64,000 nt of DNA from Saprospiraceae bacterium (lineage in GTDB: Bacteria > Bacteroidota > Bacteroidia > Chitinophagales > Saprospiraceae), in assembly GCA_013360405.1 (NCBI GenBank), contig JABWBR010000006.1, positions 31,589 to 95,588 on the forward strand, in the 5' to 3' direction. The notes under the pieces are model-generated. The model was not told the origin of the DNA. It did not search any database and was given only the letters and a program-made list of their open reading frames with translations. A program made the translations under genes and the position numbers. Shown here piece after piece: positions 27,735 through 36,726 of the stretch; within the stretch, counting starts at the first letter, position 1, and every line of letters starts with the position of its first letter.

Positions 27735-30191
27735 ATGAAAGTGTTGAAGTTTGGCGGCTCTTCCGTGGCCAAACCCGAACGTATTGAGGGCGTCGTTCGC
27801 ATCCTTCGGCAATACTACCAACGCGGCGATAAATTTGCCGTGGTGTTTTCAGCCTTCGGCGGCGTAACCGATTCACTCATCGAAATGGGAAACCTCGCAG
27901 CCGATGGTAACGAACGCTATCAAGACCTCTTTCAGCAATTTAGCCAACGCCATATCGACGCAGCTAACGCGCTGCTCAAAGGAGAATACCTCGATCGCGT
28001 TCTTCCCGAATTGCAGACTAACCACGAAGTACTGGGCAATCTGCTCTACGGCGTTTTCCTGGTGCGCGAAGTCTCTCCCCGCACACTCGATTATATCCTG
28101 AGTTTCGGCGAGCGCAATGCCGCTTTTATTATCTCGCACGTGATGCGCCAGGCCGGCATCCATGCCGCCTTTCTCGATGCGCGAAAAATTATTAAAACGG
28201 ATAAATCGTTCGGAAACGCTAAGGTCGATTTCGAACAAACTAACGCTCTGATTAAAGAGTATTTTGCTCAAAATCCTGAAATACAGGTTGTTACAGGTTT
28301 TGTGGGCGCTGCAAAAGGAGGTCTTACCACTACACTGGGCCGCGGCGGCTCCGATTATACCGCGGCCATCTTGGGCGCCGGCCTCGATGCATCAGCCATC
28401 GAGATTTGGACCGATGTGGACGGCGTGATGACCGCCGACCCCCGCAAGGTGAAAAAGGCGTTTTCTCTATCACAAATGACTTACGCCGAGGCCATGGAAA
28501 TGTCGCACTTCGGCGCCAAGGTTATTTATCCGCCTACGATCCAGCCGGCTCTGGCTAAGAAGATTCCGCTATACATTAAAAATACGTTTAACCCCGAATT
28601 TGAAGGCACGTTTATATCTGATAAAGCTGACTCCGGAAGCCATGCAGTGAAAGGCATTTCTTCTATTAGCCATATTGCTCTGATTACTTTGCAGGGCAGC
28701 GGAATGGTCGGCGTGCCAGGTATCGCCGGTCGCCTGTTTACTTCCCTGGCCCAGGCCGGCGTGAATGTCATTATTATTACGCAGGGATCCTCTGAGCACT
28801 CTATCAGTTTTGCGGTTCAACCCGCTTCTGCCGCTAAAGCCAAACGCAGCGTAGAGCGCGAATTTGAATTTGAAATGCGGCAGCGTTTGATAGAATCAGT
28901 GAAGGTAGAGGAAGACCTCGCCGCTATTGCTATCATTGGTGAGAATATGCGCTACCGCCCCGGCATCGCCGGTCGCCTGTTTCAGGCGCTGGGCAAAAAC
29001 GGGGTGAACGTGGTGGCTATCGCACAGGGTTCTTCCGAACTCAATATTTCGGTGGTCATCAATCGTGCCGATGAGGGCAAGGCACTGAATGCTATCCACG
29101 AAGCCTTTTTCTTATCGGATACGCAAGAACTTCATTTATTCATGATCGGCGTGGGACTGATTGGCGCCACGCTCATCAAACAGATCAAAGCACAAGCGCT
29201 TTTCCTAAAAGAAAAACGCGCCATGGAAATTAAGATCGTCGGCCTGGCCAATAGCAAGAAGATGTATTTTGAGGAAAATGGCATTGATCTCGACAATTGG
29301 CAGAATTTGCTTCAAGACTCCGATACGGCTACGGATGTCGCCGGTTTTGTACAACGCATGAAGCAACTCAATTTGTCGAATACCATTTTTGTTGATAATA
29401 CAGCCAATGCCAAAGTAGCCGATTACTATGAGGATATTCTCAACGCCAGTATTTCTATTTCAACGCCTAATAAGATAGGCACATCGTCTTCTTATTTACA
29501 GTACCAACGCCTCAAAACGATTTCTGAACGAAAGGGGGTGTTGTTTATGTATGAAACAAATGTGGGCGCGGGTTTGCCCGTGATCTCTACGCTCACCGAC
29601 CTGATCAACAGCGGCGATCGCATCATTCGCATCGAAGGTATTTTGTCGGGCTCGCTATCGTTTATTTTTAACTCGTTTACGGAGGGCCGGCGGTTTAGCG
29701 ATATTGTAAAAGAAGCTATGTCGCTGGGCTATACCGAACCCGACCCGCGCATTGACCTCAACGGGGTAGACGTGCGACGCAAGTTGCTCATCCTTGCCCG
29801 GGAAACAGGCCTTGCACTCGAAGCTGCCGATGTTGTCATCGAACCCATCCTGCCAGAGGCATGCCAACAAGCGGCAAGTGTAGATGAATTGTTAGATGAA
29901 ATCACACAGGCTGATAGCTTTTTTGAATCAAAGCGTGCCGCGGCTGCAAAAGCTGGTCAAGTATTGCGCATGGTGGCCAAACTGGAAAATGCCCAAGCTA
30001 GCATTTCGCTCCAGGCAGTGGATCAGTCGCATCCTTTTGCAGCGCTTAGCGGCAGTGATAATATGATCGTGTTTACAACAGAGCGGTACAAGGATCGCCC
30101 GCTGGTGGTGAGAGGGCCCGGCGCCGGCGCGGAAGTAACAGCCGCAGGGGTATTTGCGGAGATTATCAAAATTGGAAACTTCTTATCCTGA
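27735..30191 (+). CDS. thrA: Bifunctional aspartate kinase / homoserine dehydrogenase I
   Basis: 818 aa from ATG 27735 (a TTG three codons earlier is unlikely). Residues 1-290 are the aspartokinase domain (KFGGSSVAKPERI, TTLGRGGSDYTAAILG). Two ACT repeats follow (about 315-455: GSGMVGVPGIAGRLF and ENMRYRPGIAGRLF). The homoserine dehydrogenase part (about 465-818) has GVGLIGATLIKQ and NVGAGLPVISTL. It carries out steps 1 and 3 from aspartate to threonine; the ACT domains point to threonine feedback. It begins a thrA-thrB-thrC operon with gaps of 6 and 2 bp. Confidence 0.97.
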   Translation: MKVLKFGGSSVAKPERIEGVVRILRQYYQRGDKFAVVFSAFGGVTDSLIEMGNLAADGNERYQDLFQQFSQRHIDAANALLKGEYLDRVLPELQTNHEVLGNLLYGVFLVREVSPRTLDYILSFGERNAAFIISHVMRQAGIHAAFLDARKIIKTDKSFGNAKVDFEQTNALIKEYFAQNPEIQVVTGFVGAAKGGLTTTLGRGGSDYTAAILGAGLDASAIEIWTDVDGVMTADPRKVKKAFSLSQMTYAEAMEMSHFGAKVIYPPTIQPALAKKIPLYIKNTFNPEFEGTFISDKADSGSHAVKGISSISHIALITLQGSGMVGVPGIAGRLFTSLAQAGVNVIIITQGSSEHSISFAVQPASAAKAKRSVEREFEFEMRQRLIESVKVEEDLAAIAIIGENMRYRPGIAGRLFQALGKNGVNVVAIAQGSSELNISVVINRADEGKALNAIHEAFFLSDTQELHLFMIGVGLIGATLIKQIKAQALFLKEKRAMEIKIVGLANSKKMYFEENGIDLDNWQNLLQDSDTATDVAGFVQRMKQLNLSNTIFVDNTANAKVADYYEDILNASISISTPNKIGTSSSYLQYQRLKTISERKGVLFMYETNVGAGLPVISTLTDLINSGDRIIRIEGILSGSLSFIFNSFTEGRRFSDIVKEAMSLGYTEPDPRIDLNGVDVRRKLLILARETGLALEAADVVIEPILPEACQQAASVDELLDEITQADSFFESKRAAAAKAGQVLRMVAKLENAQASISLQAVDQSHPFAALSGSDNMIVFTTERYKDRPLVVRGPGAGAEVTAAGVFAEIIKIGNFLS

Positions 30192-30197
30192 TACGAG

Positions 30198-31136
30198 ATG
30201 GACGATAAAGAAATCAGGGTTTTTGCACCGGCAACGGTGGCCAATGTAGCCTGCGGTTTTGATCAATTGGGCTTTGCGCTTTCGCATCCCGGCGATGAAG
30301 TAGTGGTAAGATTCACTGATCGACCCGGGCTAGTGATCACCCACATTACAGGCGCTGATGGCAAGTTGTCTTGCGACCCCCGGGAAAATACAGCCGGCGT
30401 ATCGGCACTGGCCATGTTGGAAGCACTCGACAAAAAAGACTTGGGCATTGAAATGGAGATCCACAAGAAAATGCCTTTGGGCAGTGGGTTGGGCTCCAGT
30501 GCGGCGAGTTCCGTAGCAGGTGTATTTGCGGTAAATGAATTGCTGGGACGGCCTTTCGAAAAAAAAGGTTTGCTGCCTTTTGCCCTTGAAGGAGAATTTC
30601 TGGCACATAAAGCATACGTAGCGGATAACGTGACTTCTTCTTTGCTGGGGGGGATTCTTTTGTTAAAGGATGTGGAGCACAACCTCGATGTGCAACCCCT
30701 GCCGGTGCCAGCCGAATTGTATGCAGCGGTGGTCTATCCCCAAGTAGAGATTTTGACCAAAACGGCCCGCGCCATCCTTAGTCCTACAATAACCCTGAAA
30801 CAACACATTGAGCAAAGTGGAAATTTAGGTGGGTTTATCGTCGGTTTGTTCAAATCTGATTACGATCTAATAGCCCGATCACTTAGGGATGTGGTGATTG
30901 AACCGCAGCGGGCTCATCTGATCCCTCATTTTTACATAGTTAAAGAAGCCGCATTGCATGCCGGCGCATTGGGCTGTAGTATTTCCGGATCGGGGCCTTC
31001 TGTGTTTGCACTATGCAAGGGGAATGACATTGCTGATCAGGTGGGCCTTGCTATGCAGCAGGTATTCCAGGATGCCGGTATCCCCTGTGAGGTATTTGTT
31101 TCTGCTATCAATACGGAAGGAGCTATTAAGTTATAA
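30198..31136 (+). CDS. thrB: Homoserine kinase
   Basis: 312 aa GHMP kinase. The substrate-binding start FAPATVANVACGFDQLGFAL and the ATP loop PLGSGLGSSAASSV are both intact, as is the C-terminal ISGSGPSVFALC. It phosphorylates homoserine for threonine synthase. It is spaced 6 bp after thrA and 2 bp before thrC. Confidence 0.97.
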   Translation: MDDKEIRVFAPATVANVACGFDQLGFALSHPGDEVVVRFTDRPGLVITHITGADGKLSCDPRENTAGVSALAMLEALDKKDLGIEMEIHKKMPLGSGLGSSAASSVAGVFAVNELLGRPFEKKGLLPFALEGEFLAHKAYVADNVTSSLLGGILLLKDVEHNLDVQPLPVPAELYAAVVYPQVEILTKTARAILSPTITLKQHIEQSGNLGGFIVGLFKSDYDLIARSLRDVVIEPQRAHLIPHFYIVKEAALHAGALGCSISGSGPSVFALCKGNDIADQVGLAMQQVFQDAGIPCEVFVSAINTEGAIKL

Positions 31137-31138
31137 GC

Positions 31139-32461
31139 ATGAAATTGTACAGTACAAAAAACAGGTCGCTGGAAGTATCGCTTCAGGAAGCAGTGTTCAA
31201 GGGGCTGCCCGAAGACAACGGATTGTATATGCCGGTGGTTATTCCTCGCCTGCCCGATTCCTTTATACAGAATTTAAAGCACTACACCTTTCAGGAGATC
31301 GGATTCGAAATTTCGAAGGCCTTGTTTCAGGGCGAAATCCCGGACAGTGATTTACATCAAATCATTGATCACGCCATCAACTTTCCCGCGCCGGTCGTTG
31401 TGCTTGATGATGATGTACATGTACTCGAATTATTTCATGGGCCTTCGCTTGCCTTCAAAGATTTTGGGGCCCGGTTTATGTCCCAACTTATGTCTTATTT
31501 CAACCGGGGTGAATCTAAAGAACTGGTCATTTTGGTGGCTACTTCCGGGGATACGGGTGGGGCTGTAGCGGCCGGTTTTTATAAAACTCCAGGCATCAGA
31601 GTGGTGATATTGTATCCTTCCGGAAAAGTGAGTGAATTACAGGAATGCCAGTTGACTACACTTGGACATAATGTGTCGGCACTTGAAATCGACGGCACCT
31701 TCGACGATTGCCAGGCTATGGTCAAGCAGGCATTTTTAGATAAATCGCTTAGGGATACGATCAGACTTAGTTCTGCAAATTCTATCAATATTGCCAGGTT
31801 GATCCCGCAGTCCTTCTATTATTTCGAAGCATTCAAACAAGTCAATACGGGTCGCCCAATAGTCTTTAGTGTACCAAGCGGTAACTTTGGCAACCTGACC
31901 GCAGGGCTTTTAGCCCGTGAAATGGGCTTGCCTGTATACCAGTTTTTAGCTGCAACTAATGTAAATGACGTCGTGCCTCAGTACCTTTCTACCGGGTTAT
32001 TTTCACCCAAGCCTTCTATGCGGACATTATCCAACGCTATGGACGTGGGAAATCCTTCCAATTTTTCACGTTTGGTTGACTTGATTTTCGATACAGATGA
32101 ATGTTCCACGTGGAACAAAATGAAAGAATTAATTACAGGATATGCCTTTACCGACGAATTCACCAAACAAGCAATGGAAGAAGTATACCACAATTATGGG
32201 TATATTATTGATCCACATGGTGCAGTTGGTTACTTAGCGCTGAAGTGTTTTCAGGGACGATACGAATTGCCGTCTACTACCGGAATTGTACTTGAGACTG
32301 CCCACCCATCCAAGTTTAAAGACGACGTGGAAGCTATATTACAAATTAAGATAGAGGTGCCAGAAAGGCTGTCGGAGCTGGCTGATAAACCCAAAATGTC
32401 ATTCCCTCTCCCACCTCAATACGACGCTTTGAAGAGTTGGTTACTGGATTATCTTGCGTAA
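31139..32461 (+). CDS. thrC: Threonine synthase
   Basis: 440 aa fold-type II PLP enzyme. The PLP lysine is in GPSLAFKDFGARF, and the phosphate loop is SGDTGGAVAAGFY. It converts phosphohomoserine to threonine. A perfect parS-type palindrome (32,102-32,117) lies inside the coding sequence and is read as the residues CSTWN, so the site has to satisfy both codes. Confidence 0.97.
   Translation: MKLYSTKNRSLEVSLQEAVFKGLPEDNGLYMPVVIPRLPDSFIQNLKHYTFQEIGFEISKALFQGEIPDSDLHQIIDHAINFPAPVVVLDDDVHVLELFHGPSLAFKDFGARFMSQLMSYFNRGESKELVILVATSGDTGGAVAAGFYKTPGIRVVILYPSGKVSELQECQLTTLGHNVSALEIDGTFDDCQAMVKQAFLDKSLRDTIRLSSANSINIARLIPQSFYYFEAFKQVNTGRPIVFSVPSGNFGNLTAGLLAREMGLPVYQFLAATNVNDVVPQYLSTGLFSPKPSMRTLSNAMDVGNPSNFSRLVDLIFDTDECSTWNKMKELITGYAFTDEFTKQAMEEVYHNYGYIIDPHGAVGYLALKCFQGRYELPSTTGIVLETAHPSKFKDDVEAILQIKIEVPERLSELADKPKMSFPLPPQYDALKSWLLDYLA
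32102..32117. other. parS-type centromere site 1 (inside thrC)
   Basis: A perfect 16-bp palindrome, TGTTCCACGTGGAACA. It matches the widely conserved ParB-binding parS consensus (TGTTNCACGTGNAACA). Its identical twin lies 371 bp further on. Confidence 0.85.
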
Positions 32462-32472
32462 ATCATGCAATA

Positions 32473-32488
32473 TGTTCCACGTGGAACA
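32473..32488. other. parS-type centromere site 2 (thrC-mvaD intergenic)
   Basis: The same perfect palindrome, TGTTCCACGTGGAACA, lies in the 44-bp gap between thrC and mvaD. ParB/Spo0J loads at such sites and spreads to organise the origin region. The parA and parB genes themselves are not in the window. Confidence 0.88.
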
Positions 32489-32505
32489 TACATAAATATC
32501 GAGTT

Positions 32506-33594
32506 ATGGACTACAAAAATCCCAAATTGGTGCTGGAATCTGCAAAAACGGAACCAGGACAAGTCACCTGGCGAAGCCCGTCGAACCTGGCCATTATAAA
32601 ATATTGGGGGAAGTACGGCACACAATTGCCCAAAAATCCATCCATTAGTTTTACACTAAAGAATGCATACACCGAAACGATATTGGCGTATGCGCCCAAG
32701 AAGTCAACCGAGTTAGGTATTTCGTTACAACTCTATTTCAACGGAGAGAAAAACGATTCCTTCCGGGCTAAGATGTTGGGTTACTTCGAAAGCCTGGTTG
32801 AAGTATTTCCCTTCCTGCGACAATTGGATTTGACCATTCATACCACCAACTCTTTCCCCCACTCCACCGGCATCGCTTCGTCAGCCTCAGGGATGAGTGC
32901 AGCAGCTTTGTGCCTGTGTGCATTGGAAAAACGCTTTTTCGATACGCTTTTAAAAGAAGCCGACTTTTACCAAAAAGCATCGTTTTTGTCCCGCCTCGGT
33001 TCGGGTAGCGCTTGCCGCTCGGTTTATCCCAAAATGGTATTGTGGGGTGAAAGCAGGGAAGTGGCCGACTCATCCAACGAATACGCCGTTCCTATGGCTG
33101 AGCACATAAATCCGGTGTTCCATACATACCACGATGACATTCTGATCATCAGCAAAAAGGAAAAAAGTGTGTCGAGTCGTGCCGGGCACCAACTTATGGA
33201 GGGAAATATTTATGCAGAAAATCGATACGCGCAAGCCAGGCAAAGACTCAATAATTTATTGCATGTACTCAAAACAGGCGAAGTAGATGCCTTCGGCGCT
33301 ATCGCAGAAGCAGAAGCCCTCACCCTGCATGCCCTGATGATGGTATCTGAACCACCCTATGTGCTGATCAAACCCAATACGCTTAAAGCAATTGAAGCGA
33401 TCAAAAATTTCAGGGAAACCACAAAACAACCGCTTTACTTCAGCCTGGATGCCGGCCCCAATTTGCACCTGCTGTATCCCGACGCGATAAAAAAGGATGT
33501 ACAACATTTTATCCGGGGCGAACTCAGCGAATATTGCGAACAACAACAATGGATTGAAGACGAAGCTGGCGACGGACCCGTGGAAATTGACTAA
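32506..33594 (+). CDS. mvaD: Diphosphomevalonate decarboxylase-family protein
   Basis: 362 aa from ATG 32506; the frame is open further upstream but there it would run through the parS site and thrC. GHMP-type motifs: PSNLAIIKYWGKYG at the start, FPHSTGIASSASGMSAAALC for ATP, and SLDAGPNLHLLYP with the catalytic Asp. It would convert mevalonate diphosphate to isopentenyl diphosphate. No other mevalonate gene is nearby, so the pathway role rests on the family. Confidence 0.9.
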   Translation: MDYKNPKLVLESAKTEPGQVTWRSPSNLAIIKYWGKYGTQLPKNPSISFTLKNAYTETILAYAPKKSTELGISLQLYFNGEKNDSFRAKMLGYFESLVEVFPFLRQLDLTIHTTNSFPHSTGIASSASGMSAAALCLCALEKRFFDTLLKEADFYQKASFLSRLGSGSACRSVYPKMVLWGESREVADSSNEYAVPMAEHINPVFHTYHDDILIISKKEKSVSSRAGHQLMEGNIYAENRYAQARQRLNNLLHVLKTGEVDAFGAIAEAEALTLHALMMVSEPPYVLIKPNTLKAIEAIKNFRETTKQPLYFSLDAGPNLHLLYPDAIKKDVQHFIRGELSEYCEQQQWIEDEAGDGPVEID

Positions 33595-33619
33595 TTTAGA
33601 AACGAAGTTGTTATCTTTG
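33587..33619 (+). promoter_or_regulatory. Bacteroidota-type promoter before the oxoamine synthase gene
   Basis: TATCTTTG (33,612-33,619) matches the -7 consensus TAnnTTTG, with a TTG 22 bp upstream (33,587-33,589) as a -33 element. It lies about 65 bp before the start codon, at the end of mvaD. Confidence 0.45.
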
Positions 33620-33683
33620 TCCCATAATAGCGAAATGAAATCGCTTTCTTGTTTTCTGTAGTACATTTAAATAGCAACAACAT

Positions 33684-34934
33684 ATGGACCTGTTTGAAAA
33701 GTTATCAGGGAATAGAGGCCCGCTGGGCAAATACGCTGCAATGGCTCACGGGTATTATACCTTCCCAAAGCTAGAGGGAGAATTGGGTAACCGCATGATT
33801 TTTCAGGGAAAGGAAAAAATCATATGGAGTATCAATAACTACCTGGGGCTGGCCAACCACCCCGAAGTGAGAAAAGCCGACGCAGAAGCGGCAGCTAACT
33901 GGGGACTAGCATACCCCATGGGCGCGCGAATGATGTCGGGCGAAACCAACTTTCACGAGCAATTGGAACGCGACCTGGCCGCTTTTGTGATGAAGGAAGA
34001 CGCCATGTTGCTCAACTACGGCTACCAGGGCATTATGTCGGTAATCGATGCCCTGCTCGATCGCCGCGATGTAGTGGTTTACGACAAAGACAATCATGCC
34101 TGTATCTATGACGGTGTCAGGATGCACATCGGCGAACGTTTGCCTTTTGAACACAATAACATCGAGAGCTTTACCAAGCAAATTGAAAAAGCTACCGCCT
34201 ATGCAGAAAAAAGCGGAGGCGGCATCCTCGTCATCACGGAAGGCGTATTTGGTATGCGTGGCGAACAAGGTATCCTGAAGGAGATCGTCGACATGAAAAA
34301 GCACTACAACTTCCGCCTGCTGGTTGACGATGCACATGGATTCGGTACGCTGGGCGCAACCGGCGCCGGCGCCGGCGAAGAACAAGGCTGCCAGGATGGA
34401 ATCGATCTCTATTTTAGCACTTTCGCCAAATCAATGGCCAGCATCGGCGCATTTGTGGCAGGCGACCGCGACGTACTGGAATACCTTCGCTATAATACCC
34501 GCTCGCAGATTTTTGCCAAATCACTTCCTTTGCCCATCGTGATTGGCAATATTAAAAGACTCGAATTATTGCGTACCCACCCTGAACTCAAAGCCAAACT
34601 TTGGGAAAATGTGAATATGCTGAAACAGGGGCTGCGCGATATCGGTTTCGACCTGGGCTTGTCTAATACCTGCGTAACACCTGTATTTATGCACGGCTCG
34701 GTTGAAGAAGCCGTTACGCTTGTTAAAGACCTGCGCGATAATTACGATATTTTCTGTTCAATTGTGGTATACCCGGTAATTCCTAAAGGTATGATGCTAC
34801 TCCGCCTCATTCCTACCGCCGACCATACTAAGGAAGATATCGATACTACGGTGCGAGCTTTCGGCGAAGTAGCCCAAAAACTCAAAGCAGGTGTGTATCA
34901 GCAAATCGCAGCAACTTTGCAAATTACGCAGTAA
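33684..34934 (+). CDS. Alpha-oxoamine synthase, probably serine palmitoyltransferase-like
   Basis: 416 aa fold-type I PLP enzyme. DDAHGFGTLGATGAGAGE carries the PLP-binding Asp and His, and STFAKSMASIGAF the Schiff-base lysine. The family joins an amino acid to an acyl-CoA with loss of CO2: serine palmitoyltransferase (sphingolipids), cysteate acyltransferase (sulfonolipids), KBL or BioF. The N-terminal part (GYYTFPKLEGELGNRMIFQG) is like the Bacteroidota enzymes annotated for sphingolipid synthesis. No bio or kbl/tdh neighbours are present, which favours a lipid role; the amino-acid substrate is undecided. Confidence 0.85.
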   Translation: MDLFEKLSGNRGPLGKYAAMAHGYYTFPKLEGELGNRMIFQGKEKIIWSINNYLGLANHPEVRKADAEAAANWGLAYPMGARMMSGETNFHEQLERDLAAFVMKEDAMLLNYGYQGIMSVIDALLDRRDVVVYDKDNHACIYDGVRMHIGERLPFEHNNIESFTKQIEKATAYAEKSGGGILVITEGVFGMRGEQGILKEIVDMKKHYNFRLLVDDAHGFGTLGATGAGAGEEQGCQDGIDLYFSTFAKSMASIGAFVAGDRDVLEYLRYNTRSQIFAKSLPLPIVIGNIKRLELLRTHPELKAKLWENVNMLKQGLRDIGFDLGLSNTCVTPVFMHGSVEEAVTLVKDLRDNYDIFCSIVVYPVIPKGMMLLRLIPTADHTKEDIDTTVRAFGEVAQKLKAGVYQQIAATLQITQ

Positions 34935-34990
34935 CACAAATAAATGCTGCGCGGTTTACTAAACCCGTGCACACCAACGTATAGCACCAA

Positions 34991-35029
34991 AAGCCCGGCT
35001 CCAATCAAATGGTCGTCCGGGCTTCTTTG
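34991..35029 (+). terminator. Rho-independent terminator after the oxoamine synthase gene
   Basis: An 8-bp GC-rich stem (34,991-34,998 with 35,017-35,024) closes an 18-base loop and is followed by CTTTGTTAT. The next gene starts 25 bp later. Confidence 0.65.
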
Positions 35030-35053
35030 TTATATATTATATTTATTAAATAT

Positions 35054-36229
35054 ATGAAAGACAAGCACCAAAAGCATGTAAACCTGCGGCGCCCCGATAG
35101 GGTGGGCGAATTTGGCAGACTAGAGTGGGCAATCATCGGCGCACCTTGCGATACCATTAAAAAACTGGCCATGGCCCTGACCTCACAGCTTGCCGCATCG
35201 TGCCAGGTAGCCTATGTTGACGCCGACCACAAAGAAGACCAAAATCATTATGATCTACATGATAATATAATTTCAGAAGGAGCCGCACTACATTATACCG
35301 ACAAAATAACGCATGCCCGGTTTGATTACGGCCATCCGCCCAATGGCTACCAGCGGCGTACCCTGATGAACGCTTGCGACATAGTACTTGTAAACGGCAA
35401 CCATTTCCCGGCAACCCGGCAAATAGTAGTTATTGACCCCAAAAAGGAACAATCGCTGCACAAAAAGCTGGATAGGCTTACCCAGGTTGACATAATCCTG
35501 CTCACAGAAAGCGGACAAGAAATCTATCCATTTTTACAGGCCCACTTAGGGGGGCAGGTACAACACATACCGATCCTGCAAATATCGGATACGCAATCGA
35601 TCGCTTCCGAACTCCAGAAAAAGTGGCGGCAAATGACCCCGCCGATATACGGATTAGTACTGGCGGGGGGAAAGAGTCAGCGGATGGGAGAAGACAAAGG
35701 CGCTATGGTGTATCATCGGAAAACTCAGCGCGAACACGTTGCAGATTTGCTGCAACCCCACTGCGAAAAAGTCTTTGTGTCGTGCCGACCCGATCAGGCG
35801 GCCCAAATAGAATCGGAGCAGCCTTATCCGACACTGCCCGATACCTTTTTGGGATTGGGTCCTCTCGGCGCTATACTCACTGCGTTCCGGCATAATCCCG
35901 ATGCCGCCTGGTTTGTGGTAGCCTGCGACCTTCCCTTGCTGAACAGCGATGCATTGCAGCAACTCATACGTGCACGCGATGCTGTAAAAATAGCTACCGC
36001 TTTCCGCCAGCCCGATGAGGAGGGTTGGCCTGAGCCGTTAATCACTATTTGGGAACCCAAAAGCTACCTTTTGGCGCTGCAGTTTTTAGCGCAAGGGTAT
36101 TCCTGCCCGCGCAAAATATTAATAAATTGTGACATACGATTAATAGATTGTAGTCTTCCTGAAGCGCTAAAAAACGTAAATACGCAGGAAGAAAAAGGTG
36201 AAATTATGGATTTGCTCGGAGCAGAGTAG
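35054..36229 (+). CDS. MobA-like nucleotidyltransferase fused to a degenerate MobB-like N-domain
   Basis: 391 aa from ATG 35054; an earlier frame start would overlap the terminator. Residues about 195-390 are a MobA-type domain: GLVLAGGKSQRMGEDKGAM (nucleotide loop), CRPDQA and FVVACDLPLLN (metal Asp). MobA attaches GMP to molybdopterin. Residues about 20-190 resemble MobB, but the P-loop is lost: the site reads IIGAPCDTIKKLAMAL instead of a GxxxxGK(S/T). The N-domain may be structural or regulatory. No moa or moe genes are close, and a related sugar nucleotidyltransferase role is possible. Confidence 0.8.
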   Translation: MKDKHQKHVNLRRPDRVGEFGRLEWAIIGAPCDTIKKLAMALTSQLAASCQVAYVDADHKEDQNHYDLHDNIISEGAALHYTDKITHARFDYGHPPNGYQRRTLMNACDIVLVNGNHFPATRQIVVIDPKKEQSLHKKLDRLTQVDIILLTESGQEIYPFLQAHLGGQVQHIPILQISDTQSIASELQKKWRQMTPPIYGLVLAGGKSQRMGEDKGAMVYHRKTQREHVADLLQPHCEKVFVSCRPDQAAQIESEQPYPTLPDTFLGLGPLGAILTAFRHNPDAAWFVVACDLPLLNSDALQQLIRARDAVKIATAFRQPDEEGWPEPLITIWEPKSYLLALQFLAQGYSCPRKILINCDIRLIDCSLPEALKNVNTQEEKGEIMDLLGAE

Positions 36230-36726
36230 GCATTGTTAGGTAGGTGTTTTATCTAATTGTTAAAAATTTTAGTAAAATTTTAACACATTCTGAGTGATGA
36301 TGTTAGTAACTTGAAATTGCCATATTAAATTCCTTTAAAGGGCAATAATGTTTTAAATAATTCCAGAAAGTGTTTTACTAACACCATTAATATTGTATAA
36401 AAACCCATATTTAAATTCTCCCGTCAAACGTGATAATACATTGTTAAGAACATACTTGCATGCTATGTCGTTAATAATCATTGCATTTGAAGCATAGAAG
36501 GAATAGCTTTGTGTCAGAAACTGAAAATTCTTTTTAAAAAAAAATTGTGCCAAAATTCATTTTACACAAAGGCACATTAAAGTAAAAAACCCTAATTCCC
36601 CGGTTGGTTAACTGCAAAGCGAGAACGCAAATTCAAAGTAAGCAGTTATACTAATCGCCAAAGCCGAGCGTTTTAATAGGCAATATTTTAATGCCCGGCC
36701 TAGTGAAAACAAAAAATTGAACAAGA
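36230..36726. other. AT-rich intergenic region before the first lytic transglycosylase
   Basis: About 500 bp without a plausible gene. An inverted repeat (36,258-36,270 with 36,274-36,285) just after the mobA-like gene could end its transcript. The rest is AT-rich with no clear RNA or riboswitch; the TTTTTTAAAAAAAA stretches near 36,530 may be bent DNA. Confidence 0.5.
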
